Source of the DNA: Romanomermis culicivorax
Lineage: Eukaryota > Nematoda > Enoplea > Mermithida > Mermithidae
Reading direction: 5' to 3'
NCBI GenBank assembly: GCA_963922205.1
Contig: CAWUHX010000171.1
Span: forward strand, 620,001-684,000
Length of the DNA stretch: 64,000 nucleotides
In this document: positions 47,553 through 60,389 of the stretch, piece by piece
Layout: every line of letters starts with the position of its first letter
Position numbering within the stretch: the first letter of the stretch is position 1
Position numbers and translations under genes: made by a program
The notes under the pieces: model-generated
The model's database searches: none
What the model was told of the DNA's origin: nothing
The model's input: only the letters and a program-made list of their open reading frames with translations

Positions 47553-50060
47553 GTTCAGTGTCACAAGAGCAAGAAAAACATAATTAGTTTGACTAAAAAT
47601 ACATAAATTTTGTTCATTCATACTTTTCTTCTTTTGACCACCTAATACCAGTGACACCATTGAACCATCCACGACAAACTCCAGCACTATATTGGGCAAC
47701 CTAAATATAAGTACACTAATATGAAGACCTTGAAAATGATTATATTCTCACTCTACAGAGGCACCAGTGCCCTCAATTCCAAAGAAGTAGGACTTGTTGA
47801 CACTATTCCTGCTTTTGGTAAATTTCTCCATTAAGATGTTGGAGACCAATTTCACAGAAATATACTGTCATAGGTGTTCGACAATAGTCTCATACAGCCT
47901 TTGGAAGTTGATCTGAAGACAAAAATTATTTTAAAAATGAATATAAATGTTCAGTATAAATTCTGATCTGGGTAGCAATGTTATTGCTTTTTCTGTACTT
48001 TTTGTTAACCAGGCCCAGGATTTTCTGCTTCAATCTCATGCAGCTCAGTCAATTCCCGTGAACTTTTGACGCATAATAGCTCATTTGAAAGCCCATAAAG
48101 TTTTATGTCTAATGGTGTGAAAAAATCAGAAGTGGCTCTGCTATTAATGATCAGATTGTCACTGAAAATCATCACTAAAAAGTTTATGTATGGTGAAAGT
48201 ACTCTATTGAGCAAGTCATATGTACAATCTTTTTAGTTCATTCATTTTTTCTTCAACCTCATTTTTGTGGTTTCGATAGGATGGCATGAGTTCCTTATCC
48301 ATGGAATCAATTTCAGATTCAGAATCAATAGACTCTGATCTCCTAAAAAATATTGGTTTCCAAAAACTTTGGTTTGAGGTTTTTTTCGAATTCTTTATAC
48401 ATGTAATCAGCAATTTGAATAACCATAAAATTTCCTGTTTTCCAGCATTATACTCCAAAACATGCAATTTTTGAACCTAAATTTTCATATCTTGTATGCT
48501 GTCACACGTATGATATCAGTTTATAAAATACTATTAGCATTTTCAATGGATAAAGTTTGGGTAAAATGTGTGCATGTTTTCTTACTTGTGAACAGATTCA
48601 AAGTCATCTCCATGCAGTTTTCCAGGGGGAAGAAAAGAAAATGTACTCATCTGTTGGATAAAAAATTTATTATTTACCATTTATTTTCCATATTTTTAAA
48701 ATTTTTTTTTTAAATCTGAATTTGAAAAAAAATAAATTTTAAATTTAAATTTCAAAATGATTAAGCTTTGCATACTTAACATACACAAAGGTCCAAACAT
48801 TGACATGTCCAACATGCGTAAAGTATAAGCAAGTGTCCAACATTGCTGTACATATATAACTGCACAACAGAGTTTCACATACACAAGTGTCCAACATGTG
48901 TGTGGTATACAAAAGTGTCCAGCATTTGAGGTAGCAGAAAACTGAAGTTTCAGTAATTTGTGGTCAGTAATTCATAAAACATAAAATACAAAACAACAAT
49001 TGAAATAATATCATATAAACACACGACATTATCCAGATTCAAAGTTTAGGAAATGGTTTTGCAAATGCTAGATTATGATCATGTTACAAAATAAAATTTG
49101 CAGAGTGATCATCTACAAATTATTTTAAATTCAAGTGGCTTGAATTTTGAAAATTTCCAAAGAAGACATTTGAAGTGGTAGACTTTTCATTTAATTAATC
49201 AAGAAAGGTTTTTTCAGACATCAGTCGAAAAATACAATAATTACAGAGGGATACAGACAATTGGCCCCCCACAATTCGCCCCCAGTACCTGGCCCCCAAT
49301 TGACGGTTTTTTAATTTTAAAAATTCAGATTCAAGAATAACTCCACCAGGTTGTTAACAGTTATGTAATAGCATTTCTACACATTCATGCACAAAACCTA
49401 GTAATTTTTCCCAGCCAAAAAAGCATGCATGCAGAGTGCAAGTATCATGTACAACAAGATGATCTGTACAGCAATGTTCTAAATAAAGCTCCAGAAATAA
49501 TTTTTTTTTCTTTGAAAATAAAATTTTTTTACTGGTGCATTTAGTGCTAAGCCAGTATAAGCCTTCTTTACTCGTATGGTCAGCAATACAGGCTTATGGG
49601 CAGTAGTTCCCTGGAAATGAAGTAACCAGTTGCTTTTTCTACTTGAAACAAAATGTGTGGCTTCGAGTTAGAACTGAAGGCTTGCAGCTAAAATTTAACT
49701 GACTGAAAATGATCAGTTTCGATCAAAAATGTGTGAAAAATCTCAACACTGGCAATTTACAAATTTATATTTTTTCAAGCTTGTAATGATGGTGTCCTAA
49801 TCCCCAGAAACCATGCCAAATTTTAGTCTGAGGGCGAGAATACCCGAGAAAATTTAGGCAGAATATTAATGTGTAACACGGATATCATGAGCTGAATTGT
49901 GAGTCATTTGGGTTCTCCGATCTGGATTTGTTTTTTTATGTTTTTTGTCCCTTTTCTCGTTTAGACACATGGGAAAACACAGAGAAGGCATGAAAACATT
50001 TTTTGTTTGCATTTAGATGCATGTTTACTTTCAGCTCTGCTAGGTAACTCAAATGTACAA
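47553..50060. other. AT-rich tract with weak minus-strand coding traces
   Basis: 48467-48216 and 48214-48005 (minus) are adjoining short frames with RRSESIDSESEIDSMDKEL and SNELLCVKSSRELTELHE. They look somewhat protein-like but have no known motif or clear splice sites. TGTCCAACAT-type phrases recur at 48800-48920. Confidence 0.3.
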
Positions 50061-50065
50061 TATAA

Positions 50066-50990
50066 ATGCACACTGATTTACCAAGAGCATATCATAAAGT
50101 TGATTAAAAGATTACAAGGTCTGAAACCATATTTATCTAATTGTTACTTTGAAGTTTCAATATTTATTAAATAAAATCCAATGAACAATGTCTTTCTAAT
50201 GAATTATTAATTGCATTCACGCCTGGTTGATACCTGTAAAAGAATTGTAAGTTCAGAATAGAAAACTTCAATTCTATGCTTGTTTGCTCACTTCCACACT
50301 TGATGAATATTCCGGCCACTTGTGCATTTGTACTGGATTTTTGTGGCGGAAAATATCGGATCACTAATGTCCACTTCAAAAGTTTGAGTGTGCTGATCTA
50401 AATCCCACTGATCGAAACCTACATCATTTAGGTCCTCATCACTTGAAATATGTAGCCATAAATCACTGCAAGAAGAAAAATTAGAATCTGATATCTGCAT
50501 TATGCATTGTATACTGTGGAATCCATTCGCCGAAAAAGTCAATTTCAGAACCACTGCATCCTGTTAGCTTGATTTCAGTTTGAGTCATCATTGTGCTGAA
50601 AAACTGAAAAATTGGGTTTTAAATTATTAATTCATAGTGATGCTGAATCTGCTGCACATTGTATTGTAAACAAATCCAAATCAAGAATATCAATGTAAAA
50701 AATTCTTTATTACAAAAATGCTTGAATAACATGTTGTATTATTTGTCTTGTTCAAAGTTAACTGTCAGTTCAACTTCCTGAAATTTGAAAATTCTTCAAG
50801 TTTATGCAGTTGAAAATAAGTGATACTATATTACATTTTCATCATTGTTGTTGATGACTTCATCCACACTATTGTCCTTGAATGATACAAACAGGAATTG
50901 AAGTCACTATGGATAGACTGTTTAGAAACAGACTAGCTACCTCAAGTCGGAGTCACAGACCCTTCCAAATTCTAACAGTGCAATTGGCAT
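50066..50990. repeat. Paralogous segment, relative at 57723-58580
   Basis: Runs parallel to 57723-58580: TGCACACTGATT, GTCTGAAACCATAT, GTCCACTTCAAAAGT, GAAAAATTAGAATCTGATATCTGCAT and CAGAGCAATTGGC-like ends. The minus strand of both holds the same exon relic. The two are in the same orientation with roughly 75-80% similarity by eye. Confidence 0.8.
50288..50554 (-). pseudogene. Unidentified acidic exon relic, paralogue at 58.1 kb
   Basis: One minus-strand frame reads SDSNFSSCSDLWLHISSDED, then QWDLDQHTQTFEVDISDPIFSA and TSGRNIHQVWK before TGA. The paralogue near 58150-57955 keeps SDSNFSPYSDLWPHV, QRDLEQHPLTFEVDINDSI and LVWK in the same frame. Conservation between copies with mostly synonymous-looking changes supports former coding. 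An ATG-led frame MMTQTEIKLTGCSGSEIDFF overlaps the upstream side. Function unknown. Confidence 0.4.
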
Positions 50991-51645
50991 TGGGATCTCT
51001 TGTCGACAAGTTGGAAATGTCTCCAACAGATTGAGTTATCAGCTTATCTGATACTTTTTGTATGTGAAAATGGGCCAATAAGTAAGCCTGAACAGCAATG
51101 GAGACTTCACTGTGGGACATCTGAAATGTTAGTCATTGTGGAGACTTCACTATACACCCAGGCACTATGGAACCAAAATTAGTGGGGGACATGGCTAGAA
51201 GATTCTGAGAAACCTTTGAAGACAAATATACTGATCAGCAATGGAAAGGGGCATATGAGGTCAAGGAAATAACAGACAACATCAACACATTGTACTTTAT
51301 GATGCCGGGAAAGGCCATAGCGGCCTCCAAGTTGACTGAAGAGCAGGCTGCCCGAACTTTTTATTGTCCGCCCCATTTCTCTAATATGTATACTGTTCAT
51401 CAGTTAATGGTAGCAATTTTTTGCGATGTGTCCCCTCCTATTTTGGTCAATTTCGTATTTTCTCAATTCTAAATTGCCGATCTTGTCAAAAAACTTTTGC
51501 TGTGAAGCAGTTACGCTTGATCAGGGAATGTACTAGAAATTGAGCTCCGGGAAACCATTAGGTTTCTGTGTAATCATTATAGATCCTCAACAAATTTATA
51601 AAAATGTCATGTATTTCTGAAACAACTCACCATGACCGCCTATCC

Positions 51646-52385
51646 TTAACTGGAGATATGTGCTGTGAGCAGCTTCATATCAAAATTGAGGAAATACATT
51701 CCAGATTTATCTGGATTTACAGTTTGCTCCACCAACCTCGACTGGTAGTCTTGATACTCTTGATAGTAGTTGGCACCTTCTTCCAGTAGCACATGCATGG
51801 TCATTTTCAATTTGGCATTCAGAATTTTTGTCATTGTATACATGGAATCTTTATAGTTTGTCAATTGGACATACTTGAGCTGCAATTTCTATGCCACCTC
51901 AGATCTGGCTGCATTTTGAAACAAAATGCGTGTTATTAGGTAAAATAAAACAAAGTTGTGGTTGTTTTTAATGATCGGCATCAGGCATGATACAATATCC
52001 TGAAACTTTTGTTGGATCTTGCAAGAGCAAACAAATGCCAAACAATCGTGATAGCTCATCAGAGGAGCATGAGGGTCTGATTGCTTATGACCTTATTACC
52101 AAAAAAAATTAGTCTACATGCAGACTGCCTTTTGACAAGTTTACTGTTTCTCTAATTGGCTTTCCTTCAACTAGCTTTGTTGGATCTTTCTCAATTTGTT
52201 CATAATAGAGATGAAAGTCAAGTTAATTTTGGAATAAAAAGGATCCTGTTGATCATTCTCCATATTGAGCCAGTCAATGAAACTTATCAAAGATTTGCAA
52301 TATTGAACCATTGAAATGGATAACTGTAATATATTTTGCACCACCTCCGAGTAGGTATCAATATGCTTTGGAAAGCCTGAAAAAT
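51646..52385 (-). pseudogene. Unidentified gene relic, helical protein, two exons
   Basis: On the minus strand a TTTTCAG acceptor near 52382 opens a frame with FPKHIDTYSEVVQNILQLSI and LISFIDWLNMENDQQDPFY. After a frame change comes YYEQIEKDPTKLVEGKPIRE. A second stretch, 52080-51646, reads PLMSYHDCLAFVCSCKIQQK, FVLFYLITRILFQNAARSEV, one TAG, then KYVQLTNYKDSMYTMTKILN and MTMHVLLEEGANYYQEYQDY. It looks like a large, alpha-helical host-type protein and not a transposase. I do not recognise the family. Confidence 0.4.
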
Positions 52386-55300
52386 GGAACAGGAAAATTT
52401 AAAACAGAACTTTGATGAATGAATTAAATCTCAACCCACCCTGGGCATTGTTAGTTCATGAGCAGCAAATGACAGATTTGATACATGATGGTCGATATTC
52501 AATTTATGTATTGCATAGCTGTTGATACAATGTTTGTAATACAGTAAGATTATTGTACTACTTCCCTAACCATTTACAACAATCAAAGCAGCACTTTTTG
52601 TACATGCCATGGTTAGTCATTCTTTGTTTTCCTGATGACAACAGCATCAAAACTTCTTCACTAATTGGCTCTTGAAAGGAATGTGTCTCTTCTGGCAACT
52701 TTTAGCCTTTCTTGAGTCACATCAGAGGACCAAGTTGTTTGTACAACTCCAGACCATGGTCTTGCGATTGAAAATGCATGTCTATGTGATACCATTTCTC
52801 CTCAATAAAGGCATTTTTGGAAACGACGCCTTGACTGCTTCCACTTTTTCATTTCAGGTACTTCACTCATTGCAACAATTGGAGTCTCTGTCATTGCCTG
52901 TATATTAGAACTGTCCGATCTTTCATTCAATCAAGTGATAATTAGGATCAAGTTCCTTGCTGAAAATTTTCAAAATCTCAAAAGAGAGAATTTTTTATTT
53001 GTAATGTAATGGGTACATCATCTACTGGACAATAGAAGGGCAAAGTTAAACTTTTTGATGGAAAAAAAGGGCAGGCATACTGTAACTCATAAAATATGGG
53101 TTGAAAAATTGATCAAAACTAATTTTCTCCAAAGCAGGCAAGCCACATATTTTTACAGACCACCCCAAGGCAATGCATTAGCAAATCTTCCCCTACATAC
53201 ATAAAGCAAAGAAATCCCGAGGGAGAGCATATGTTCTCATTTTCAATTTCTTCCTGGGCATTAAGTGAACCAATTTCTGCCTCACAAATGTATGGTGGAC
53301 AAAAAAATATCTAAATCAAAAATAAAAAAAAATTGATCAAAACTTTTTTCCAGGCAGGCACACAACACATATTTATACCCCACACAAAAAAATGCAGTAA
53401 AGTAATCTTTACCTACAGAGCCAAGAAATTTCTCTTTACAAAAACAGAAAATCAAACCAGATAAAAAGCTAGACAGAAGTTAACCACACAAAGGCATTTC
53501 TTTTCAGCCTAATTTCAAATTCAACACAGCCTAAAGGTATGAATAAATTAGCCACAAAAACTTTTATCCAGTTTTATAAAGAGAGAAATACTGACAACAT
53601 GAGCAATGGAACAGACAACTAATTTATAATGCATGAAAAGCTCAATTCCACCTCTATAAAACCAGACAGAGTGGGCAGAGAAAACTTTTGTCAAGGAAGC
53701 CCGGACACATATGTTTCCATTAAAATAGAGGGACAATGTTTTTTTTAGTGTTCTTGAACTAGAGTGGCACACTGAATTTTAGTATGAAAGAATATTGTGA
53801 GGATTTAGGCAAGTTACAGGCATACTGTAATCTAGAAAAGTGAGGGCAGTTCTGAGATAAAGGATACCATAAATCTCTAAATCTGCAGCTCACTTCATGG
53901 TTGGCAGCCTCCTAGCTTTTTAGTTCCTAATTGCCACTCTTTCTTTCTACAGTAGGCTAGTGACCAATTCCAGAAACCATGTTTTAAAATGTGAGTTGAA
54001 TGGATTCCAGTTCTGTTTTTTCAAACATGTGCAGTTTCTTAAGCTCTACCAACCAGTGTGAACCAAATTGAAAAAAGTGTTTCGGTTTTTCAGTCAGACA
54101 GGCAGAAACTGTTCAACACCGATTTGAAAAGAATTTTTTCTGAAGGGTCCGAACAGGTCCAAGCCAGTGTGAATATAGAAGTTATTCTCCATGCTTCAGT
54201 GAGTGTTCCACCAGAATGTATGAATGCAGACACTAACACACAGTGACCAATGGCTGAGCTACAAATATGTGTCATGTGTAAGCTAGTCAGTGTAACTGTT
54301 TCCTTTTCGTTTTTATCTCACTCAGCTCAAAACAAGGATTCCAAATATGTTTTCATCATGAATTTTGGTTGTGGAGTCACTGATTTGATGACATTTACTT
54401 TTTGTTTGCTCCTAAACATCTGATAAACAAATTCTTGCCAAAAAAATTCATTTTTCACCACACCCTTTGCTACAACATAAACACAGCCTTCTTTATTCAT
54501 ACTGAATTTCAAATGCAGAAAAGGGGCTGGACATATAACCCACTCTTTGGATTATGGTCACACTGTAAGAATTATGGATAAGAAAAGGCTGGGCATATAA
54601 CCCACTTTCTACACCTAATGGGATCACAGTTCAAGAAATACAACTCCTTAAAGTCTAAGAGAGATGATAGCTATATGTAAAGCTAGAAATGAGTTCAAGC
54701 AAGAAACTTGAAGTGCATCTGATGCAGTTTTTAATGCTGATCCTAATGGTATTTTTGACATGTTTCTCACTCTTGTAGTTACAAAGTTATCAGGTCTCAA
54801 AGTTTGTGTACAATACTGAGAAGCAAAAGGGACAATTTTTTTATCCTAAAAATCCCAATTTTGCAGTTCACAAAGGAAAAGAAGAGAAAAAGCACCTATG
54901 GGCCTTATTACTGATAGAGAAAGGGTAAATAATAAATAGATTCCAATATTCTCTTCTTTTGAAAAAACTGTGCTTAACTCCCCAATAGATTTCATATGAT
55001 AGAAAGCTTAGCAACCCCTATCTCAGTAATAAATCAGGGAATAAATTGGCTGAATAAAATTAACTTTTCCTCTGAAACAGGTATAAATGGAGGGATGAGA
55101 AATTTCTGCCCCATTTTGCTAGGAAAAAAATACATTTTTTTTCTATTGTTTGTTAGTGTACTATAGAAGAAATTGAAATATTGAAACTGTTGGAAGAAAC
55201 TGATCCAATTGAATCTACAATTGTACCATTAACAGTTCATTAACTTGCATGAACCCATTCAAAATTCACACTTATCAAGATTTTCTCTCAAAGTACCATT

Positions 55301-55990
55301 TCCATAAGGAAACATATAGAGATATAATTGATAACAATATGTACATGATCTATGACCAATTTGATTAAGAAAATCACTTCTAGGGTTGAAAAACTTGTTT
55401 CATGTTTTTCGGGCTTTATTTCAGCCATTACACAAAAAACTAGCAAAAAAAACTCCACTAAGATCGATTTCTTTCTGAATTATCAAAAAAACTTTTGTGT
55501 CAAGGTTATTTTTGTTGTATTTTATGCTTTTACCAATTTTTAATGAGCTCTGTTTCCAATGTCAAAAACCTGCCTAATGTTTTCTCATCTCCTAGGCACA
55601 GCTATTCTGCTGTTACTCTTCTTTCTGTCATACATATAACTTTTATCCAATGAGCACAGTTGTTCCTGAAATAGCCCTGCCTAGAATATCATTTATGTGG
55701 AGAACAGCTACCCCAGTAATAACTTGTTCCTGTTTCTGTCAAGGAGTCCTAAATGTCACCCCTCATTCTCTCATGTTGTTACTCTAATAAAGATATGATA
55801 TTAATCTTATTCAATTAAGCATGGATTCACACTTGGAAATAGTGCAGTATGAATAAGATGAATATCATTGATTGATGTGATTGTGTACATGTTGTGTGTG
55901 TCGTCTACTAACTCTCACATGTTAAAAGCTTGCCAGATCTTGTGGTGTGTCTTACATACTACCAAATCAAAAGCATACATTGGGAAAAAC
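52386..55990. other. AT-rich tract; 0.5-kb insertion at ~53045-53560
   Basis: Sequence matching 37370-37485 is split here: one part ends near 53045 and the rest resumes at 53562, so ~515 bp were inserted (or lost from the other copy). 54530-54620 has GGGCTGGACATATAACCCACT-like repeats. No gene is supported. Confidence 0.45.
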
Positions 55991-56559
55991 ATAACTTATC
56001 TGCATTGCAACTTTTATTTTGTTTTGTAAAGAATTTGAGCAGATCTCAAAGCATATTCGGCCAGAAGACATTTACCATCAAAACATGATAGAAGAAACTT
56101 TTATTGTTAACAGCTGAATCACTTATCAAGCTCTGATATTTTCACATTAGCCGAGTCACTTCTGAAGCTGAGTCACTTATGGAGATTTGATATTTTCACA
56201 TCAATAGATGTAGAATTTTAATGGCTTATGAATGAGCTACCATTTGTGGAAATATTATGAAAACTGCCTGACGGAGGTGCAGCAAATATAGCATGAATGA
56301 TTTGGTGGAGAGCTTTCTTAACACATTTTATGGATGCCAATACATCAGTTTGAAAATACAAAAAATGCAGTTCTTTCATTATGATGATTGATAACTTACT
56401 GAGGTCAAGGAATCAACATTGTCCCAGCGAAATGATAGCTTCTTACAACCACATTGTCTATCAGCACAATTTTGACAGCTTGTTTTGATAGATTATAAAG
56501 GACTGTGTTCTATTCCCATTAGAATATACCTTGAAGTCCTGTTAAGGGTCCAAGGAGCT

Positions 56560-57720
56560 TTGCCAAAGAAGCTGTGTGTTCAACTTACATTTTGAACTCA
56601 GACTGAACAATATGGTAAGGAGAATGTTTTCAACCCATAACTCTTAGAATGACTAACATTTCAGATGTCCCATGGTGAAGCCTCAATAGCTGTTGGAGCT
56701 CACCTTGTAGTTACACTATTAGTTGATGGTGCAACAGGCATTGAAAGGATAGTCTGAACTTCAAAATGGTACTAATGAACAAGTTTTTGAGGACAATATT
56801 CCAATTTGTGATCAGAACATTTGTAGCTTGGATAATCTCCCAGAAACTTCTCCTTAAGCTTGAAAAAAATTTTGAATTTTTTCCGGAAAAAATTCTTTTT
56901 TCTTCACATCATGGATGGACAGAAGATTACGAGCAAAAGATGGGACTCAGTGTGATTACCCATATTTTGATGCAAAAAGTATGCAGTTTCATGAATCTGC
57001 TGCTTCAGAATGAAGAAAAATTCCAGGTCATTGACAGTAAATGACAAATAGAAGATGATTTTGAACTGGAAGCTGAAAAAGCAGGAATAAGGGCTACAGC
57101 TTTTTTGTGTATTTGAAAATGATGATGTTAAGATTGTTATAATTGACCATTAATCAAGAACAGCATCCCAAGGCAAGAAAAGTATTGCACTAAGGGAAAG
57201 CATCATCACCACTGACCTTATCCAGAAGACAGACATCAACACTAAGCCTAGCACAATGTCATGCCAGAATAACACTACAAATCTTTAGTGATAAGAAAAG
57301 GCTATATCATTTATATATATCCTGGATTGTTGTTGTCACATGCTCCCATTTATTGGACTAGAAGGTGCTGGTGTATAGGATTCTCTCCAGAATAATCCAC
57401 AGATGTATAAATATTATGACCTTTATCAAACTCTGCAGAAAAAATACCCGGAGCATAAAGGCCTTATCAACAATATGAGCTCTGCTTTCATCAACCAAAA
57501 TTTCAACAACTAGATGATTGATAATCTAAATTGACCTACAATTCAGAAAACAGTACCAATTTTGTTTTACTCACTGCTTATCAAGGTTGTAGGGCATCCA
57601 TAACAAAGGCCATCAAAAAAGTGCAGCAAGAATTTGGAGATGCAATTACTGAAAGCTGAATCAAAATCAGACAAGAAGCACATGCCAATGGTGGGAAAAG
57701 GTCATTTTGATACTTTCGAT
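56560..57720 (+). pseudogene. Unidentified spliced gene, copy 3 (plus strand, broken)
   Basis: At 57395-57560 the plus strand keeps YYDLYQTLQKKYPEHKG and SSAFINQNFNN, matching the family at 5921-8024 and 33786. Farther upstream are pieces such as GTNEQVFEDNIPICDQNICS and DDVKIVIIDH in mixed frames. 57600-57715 keeps a KKVQQEFGDAI-like segment corresponding to the FEDTIAES region. Stops are frequent. Confidence 0.4.
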
Positions 57721-57722
57721 AA

Positions 57723-58580
57723 TGCACACTGATTCAGCAAGAGCACTTCATCATGTTGATTATAAGCATACATTGTCTGAAACCATATGCTTCTGACTAT
57801 TACTTTGAAAATTTCAATATATTCAATAAAATGCAAATGAATAACTATCTTCCAAATGAATTTATGATTTCCTCTTCTCCGCAGTTGATTAATACGTCCA
57901 AAATTTTTATGAATTCAGAATGTAAAAAATTAAACACTACACCTGTTTGCTTACTTCCATACTAGAAGAGCATTTCAGTCAGTTATGCATTTGCACAGGA
58001 TTTTCTTGGCAGAAACTATGGAATCATTGATGTCCACTTCAAAAGTCAGTGGATGCTGCTCTAAATCCCTCTGATCAAAAGCTGGGTCATCATCACTCCA
58101 AACATGTGGCCATAGGTCACTGTAAGGAGAAAAATTAGAATCTGATATCTGCATAATGCATTGTATACTCTGAAATCCATTGGCCGAAAAAAGTCTATTT
58201 CAGAACTATTGTTTCATGTGAGCTTTATTTCAGTTTTGGTCATCATTGTGCTGAAAAGTGAAAAAGTGTGTTTAGAATTATTGCTTCATAGTGATGTAAA
58301 ACCAGCCCTACATAGTATTGTAAACATGTTCAAATCAAGAAAATCAATGCTTAAAAATTATTTATTACAGAAATGTCTGAATAATATGTCTTAATCCAAA
58401 ATTGACTGTCTATTCATATTCCTGAAATGTCGTAATACTCCAAGTTGATGTAATTGAAAATATTTGATATTAGATTACATTTTTCATCATTGCTGTTGAC
58501 AATCTGTCCACAGTATTGCCCTTAAATGATACAAACAGAACTCTGAGTCCCAGACCTTCCCTAATTCCAACAGAGCAATT
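57723..58580. repeat. Paralogous segment, relative at 50066-50990
   Basis: Second copy of the segment at 50066-50990. It ends abruptly at 58582, after GAGCAATTGGC, where the GC-rich block begins. The other copy continues there with ATTGGGATCTC. Confidence 0.8.
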
Positions 58581-58582
58581 GG

Positions 58583-59546
58583 CCGTTCGAAACGGACATT
58601 TTATTTTTTATTGTATACAATTGCGTCAACGGCGCGTAGCGTCGTCATGTTGGAACGATTGGAGGCGTCGGTCGTCGGCGTCGAGGGTCTGGGGCCCTTG
58701 GGGGACCTCCTGACTTTTCCCTTCGCTGGCGGGAAAAGTCTTGCCTTTGGGGGGGAGGGATGTCAGAGGGTCAATTCCTCTGACCTTTGGTCCTCTAACT
58801 ACCCTCACTTTTATTTTCCAAAGCTCCTTTGTTGTTAAAGTGATTTCATTTATTCTTGGGCAAACAAACCAGTAAAACGTTTTGTGTCATATACATTTTT
58901 GGCTCAAAAAATACATAAATGGTGACGTGAATGTTTTGCATGCATCTGGCAAGTCGATGTTAGACGCGTGGCGGTTTATTTTATTATTATTATAAATCGT
59001 CTTATTGTGAACCGGTCGCGTTTTCCTTTGCGTCTTCGAAGAAGACTCGTGGCGACTGTGGAAGGATAGCGGACGCCTTTTATTGTTCGTATTGTTGTGT
59101 ATTTTCGACTTCGCATCGCGGACTCGTTTGGAGAAACTCCCGCGACCTGAGAGGACTTTCGACGTTCAAACTTTGTTGAGGAGAAGAGTGAGTGTTAGTT
59201 CAAAAGGTAGACAGATCATTTTCTTAAGCTTTCAGCTTAGGTCGTGGATTAAGATACCCGAAGGTCCCTGGGACTCTGTGTACAGGGACTCAAGAAGGGT
59301 CAGCGACTTTGGGAGGTGTTCAGCGTTTGCATTCATACTTTGGCATTCTGTATTTTCGTTCACTACTTGCTCACGGTTGTATTTGCACTTTTGTCAGTTC
59401 CCAAAATAAATATCTTTGTTTCTTACGTCTCTGTGACCTGCAGTAGGATTGTATCTAGCACCGGGTTAGCGTCAGGGGCCGTACTAGATTGGATCTCCCA
59501 AGAACCGCAGCTAGGTAGCGGAGGGCATACGAGCACGTAATACGAC
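58583..59546 (+). mobile_element. GC-rich LTR-like block (possible solo LTR)
   Basis: Composition changes sharply to GC- and CpG-rich at 58583 and back at about 59547. The block has TATAAAT-like sequence at ~58992, an AATAAA signal at 59404 and ends ...AATACGACA; a TGTATACAAT start at 58612 would give TG...CA termini. No conserved protein is visible in its frames. It could be a solo LTR or a truncated end of a young retroelement. A matching second LTR is not in the window. Confidence 0.5.
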
Positions 59547-59588
59547 AGGAACTGATCTTTAATGAAAAATGTTCAATTAAAAAAAATA

Positions 59589-59688
59589 NNNNNNNNNNNN
59601 NNNNNNNNNNNNNNNNNNNNNNNNNNNNNNNNNNNNNNNNNNNNNNNNNNNNNNNNNNNNNNNNNNNNNNNNNNNNNNNNNNNNNNNN
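59589..59688. other. Assembly gap, 100 N
   Basis: Exactly 100 undetermined bases, the customary placeholder for a gap of unknown length. Features on either side may not be adjacent in the genome. Confidence 0.99.
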
Positions 59689-59699
59689 GGGTTGGACTG

Positions 59700-60282
59700 C
59701 AAACTGGAGTAATCAAGGACTAAGTTTACATGCAATGGATGAAAAACTTTGACCCTGCCTTGTTTTTTCTTACATTATGTGCTGCTGAATATGATTGGCC
59801 TAATGTGTTGGCTTATTTGAAGCATATAAATAAATTAGATGATTTGAACAATATAAATTAATCGTGTTATGTGCTAAAAATCCAGTTAGTGTTGCTATTC
59901 ATTTCAGACATCAATTCAATAGCCTTCTCAATAATTTTTTGCTATCACCAATATGTACTTTAGCACAAGTTGAAAATTGCTGCGCTAGAGTTGAATATCA
60001 GAGTACAGGTGCTCCTCATTTTCATATAAAATTATGGATAAAAGATGCTATGATTGTTGGAGTGAACAAAAAAGGAAATTGTTGAATTTATTAATAAAAA
60101 CATGAAATGTACTATACCTGATGAGAATGAAAATGGCTGTCTAGCAGATTCAGTTAAAAAATTTCGAGTGCATAGACCTAATTCTAGTTGCATGCCTTGT
60201 AGTTCTGCTTCTAAAGAAATTGTCAGGTGTAGATATGGTTTTTGGCATAGTGAATCTAAAAAACAACTATTTCATTGATAGA
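59700..60282 (+). pseudogene. Helitron Rep (HUH) domain fragment, frameshifted
   Basis: Three frames together show the Helitron replication-initiator region. First comes DPALFFLTLCAAEYDWPNVL (the usual PTfFlTlscadf.WPel). Next is NPVSVAIHFRHQFN, followed by ARVEYQSTGAPHFHIKLWI, which holds the HxH pair of the HUH nickase. Then comes EIVEFINKNMKC, ADSVKKFRVHRPNSSC and CRYGF. Two frame changes, near 59860 and 60070, break it. The paired tyrosines and the Pif1-like helicase are not seen. The element would act in rolling-circle transposition; this copy is dead and its 5' end lies in the assembly gap. Confidence 0.75.
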
Positions 60283-60389
60283 AAGTTATTTAGAGTAAAT
60301 GATTATAATCCTGTTGTGTTATTGCCATGGGAATAGTTCATAATCCAATCCATGTCCTGCTCTTGATCAAATAATAATATGGAATCCTT

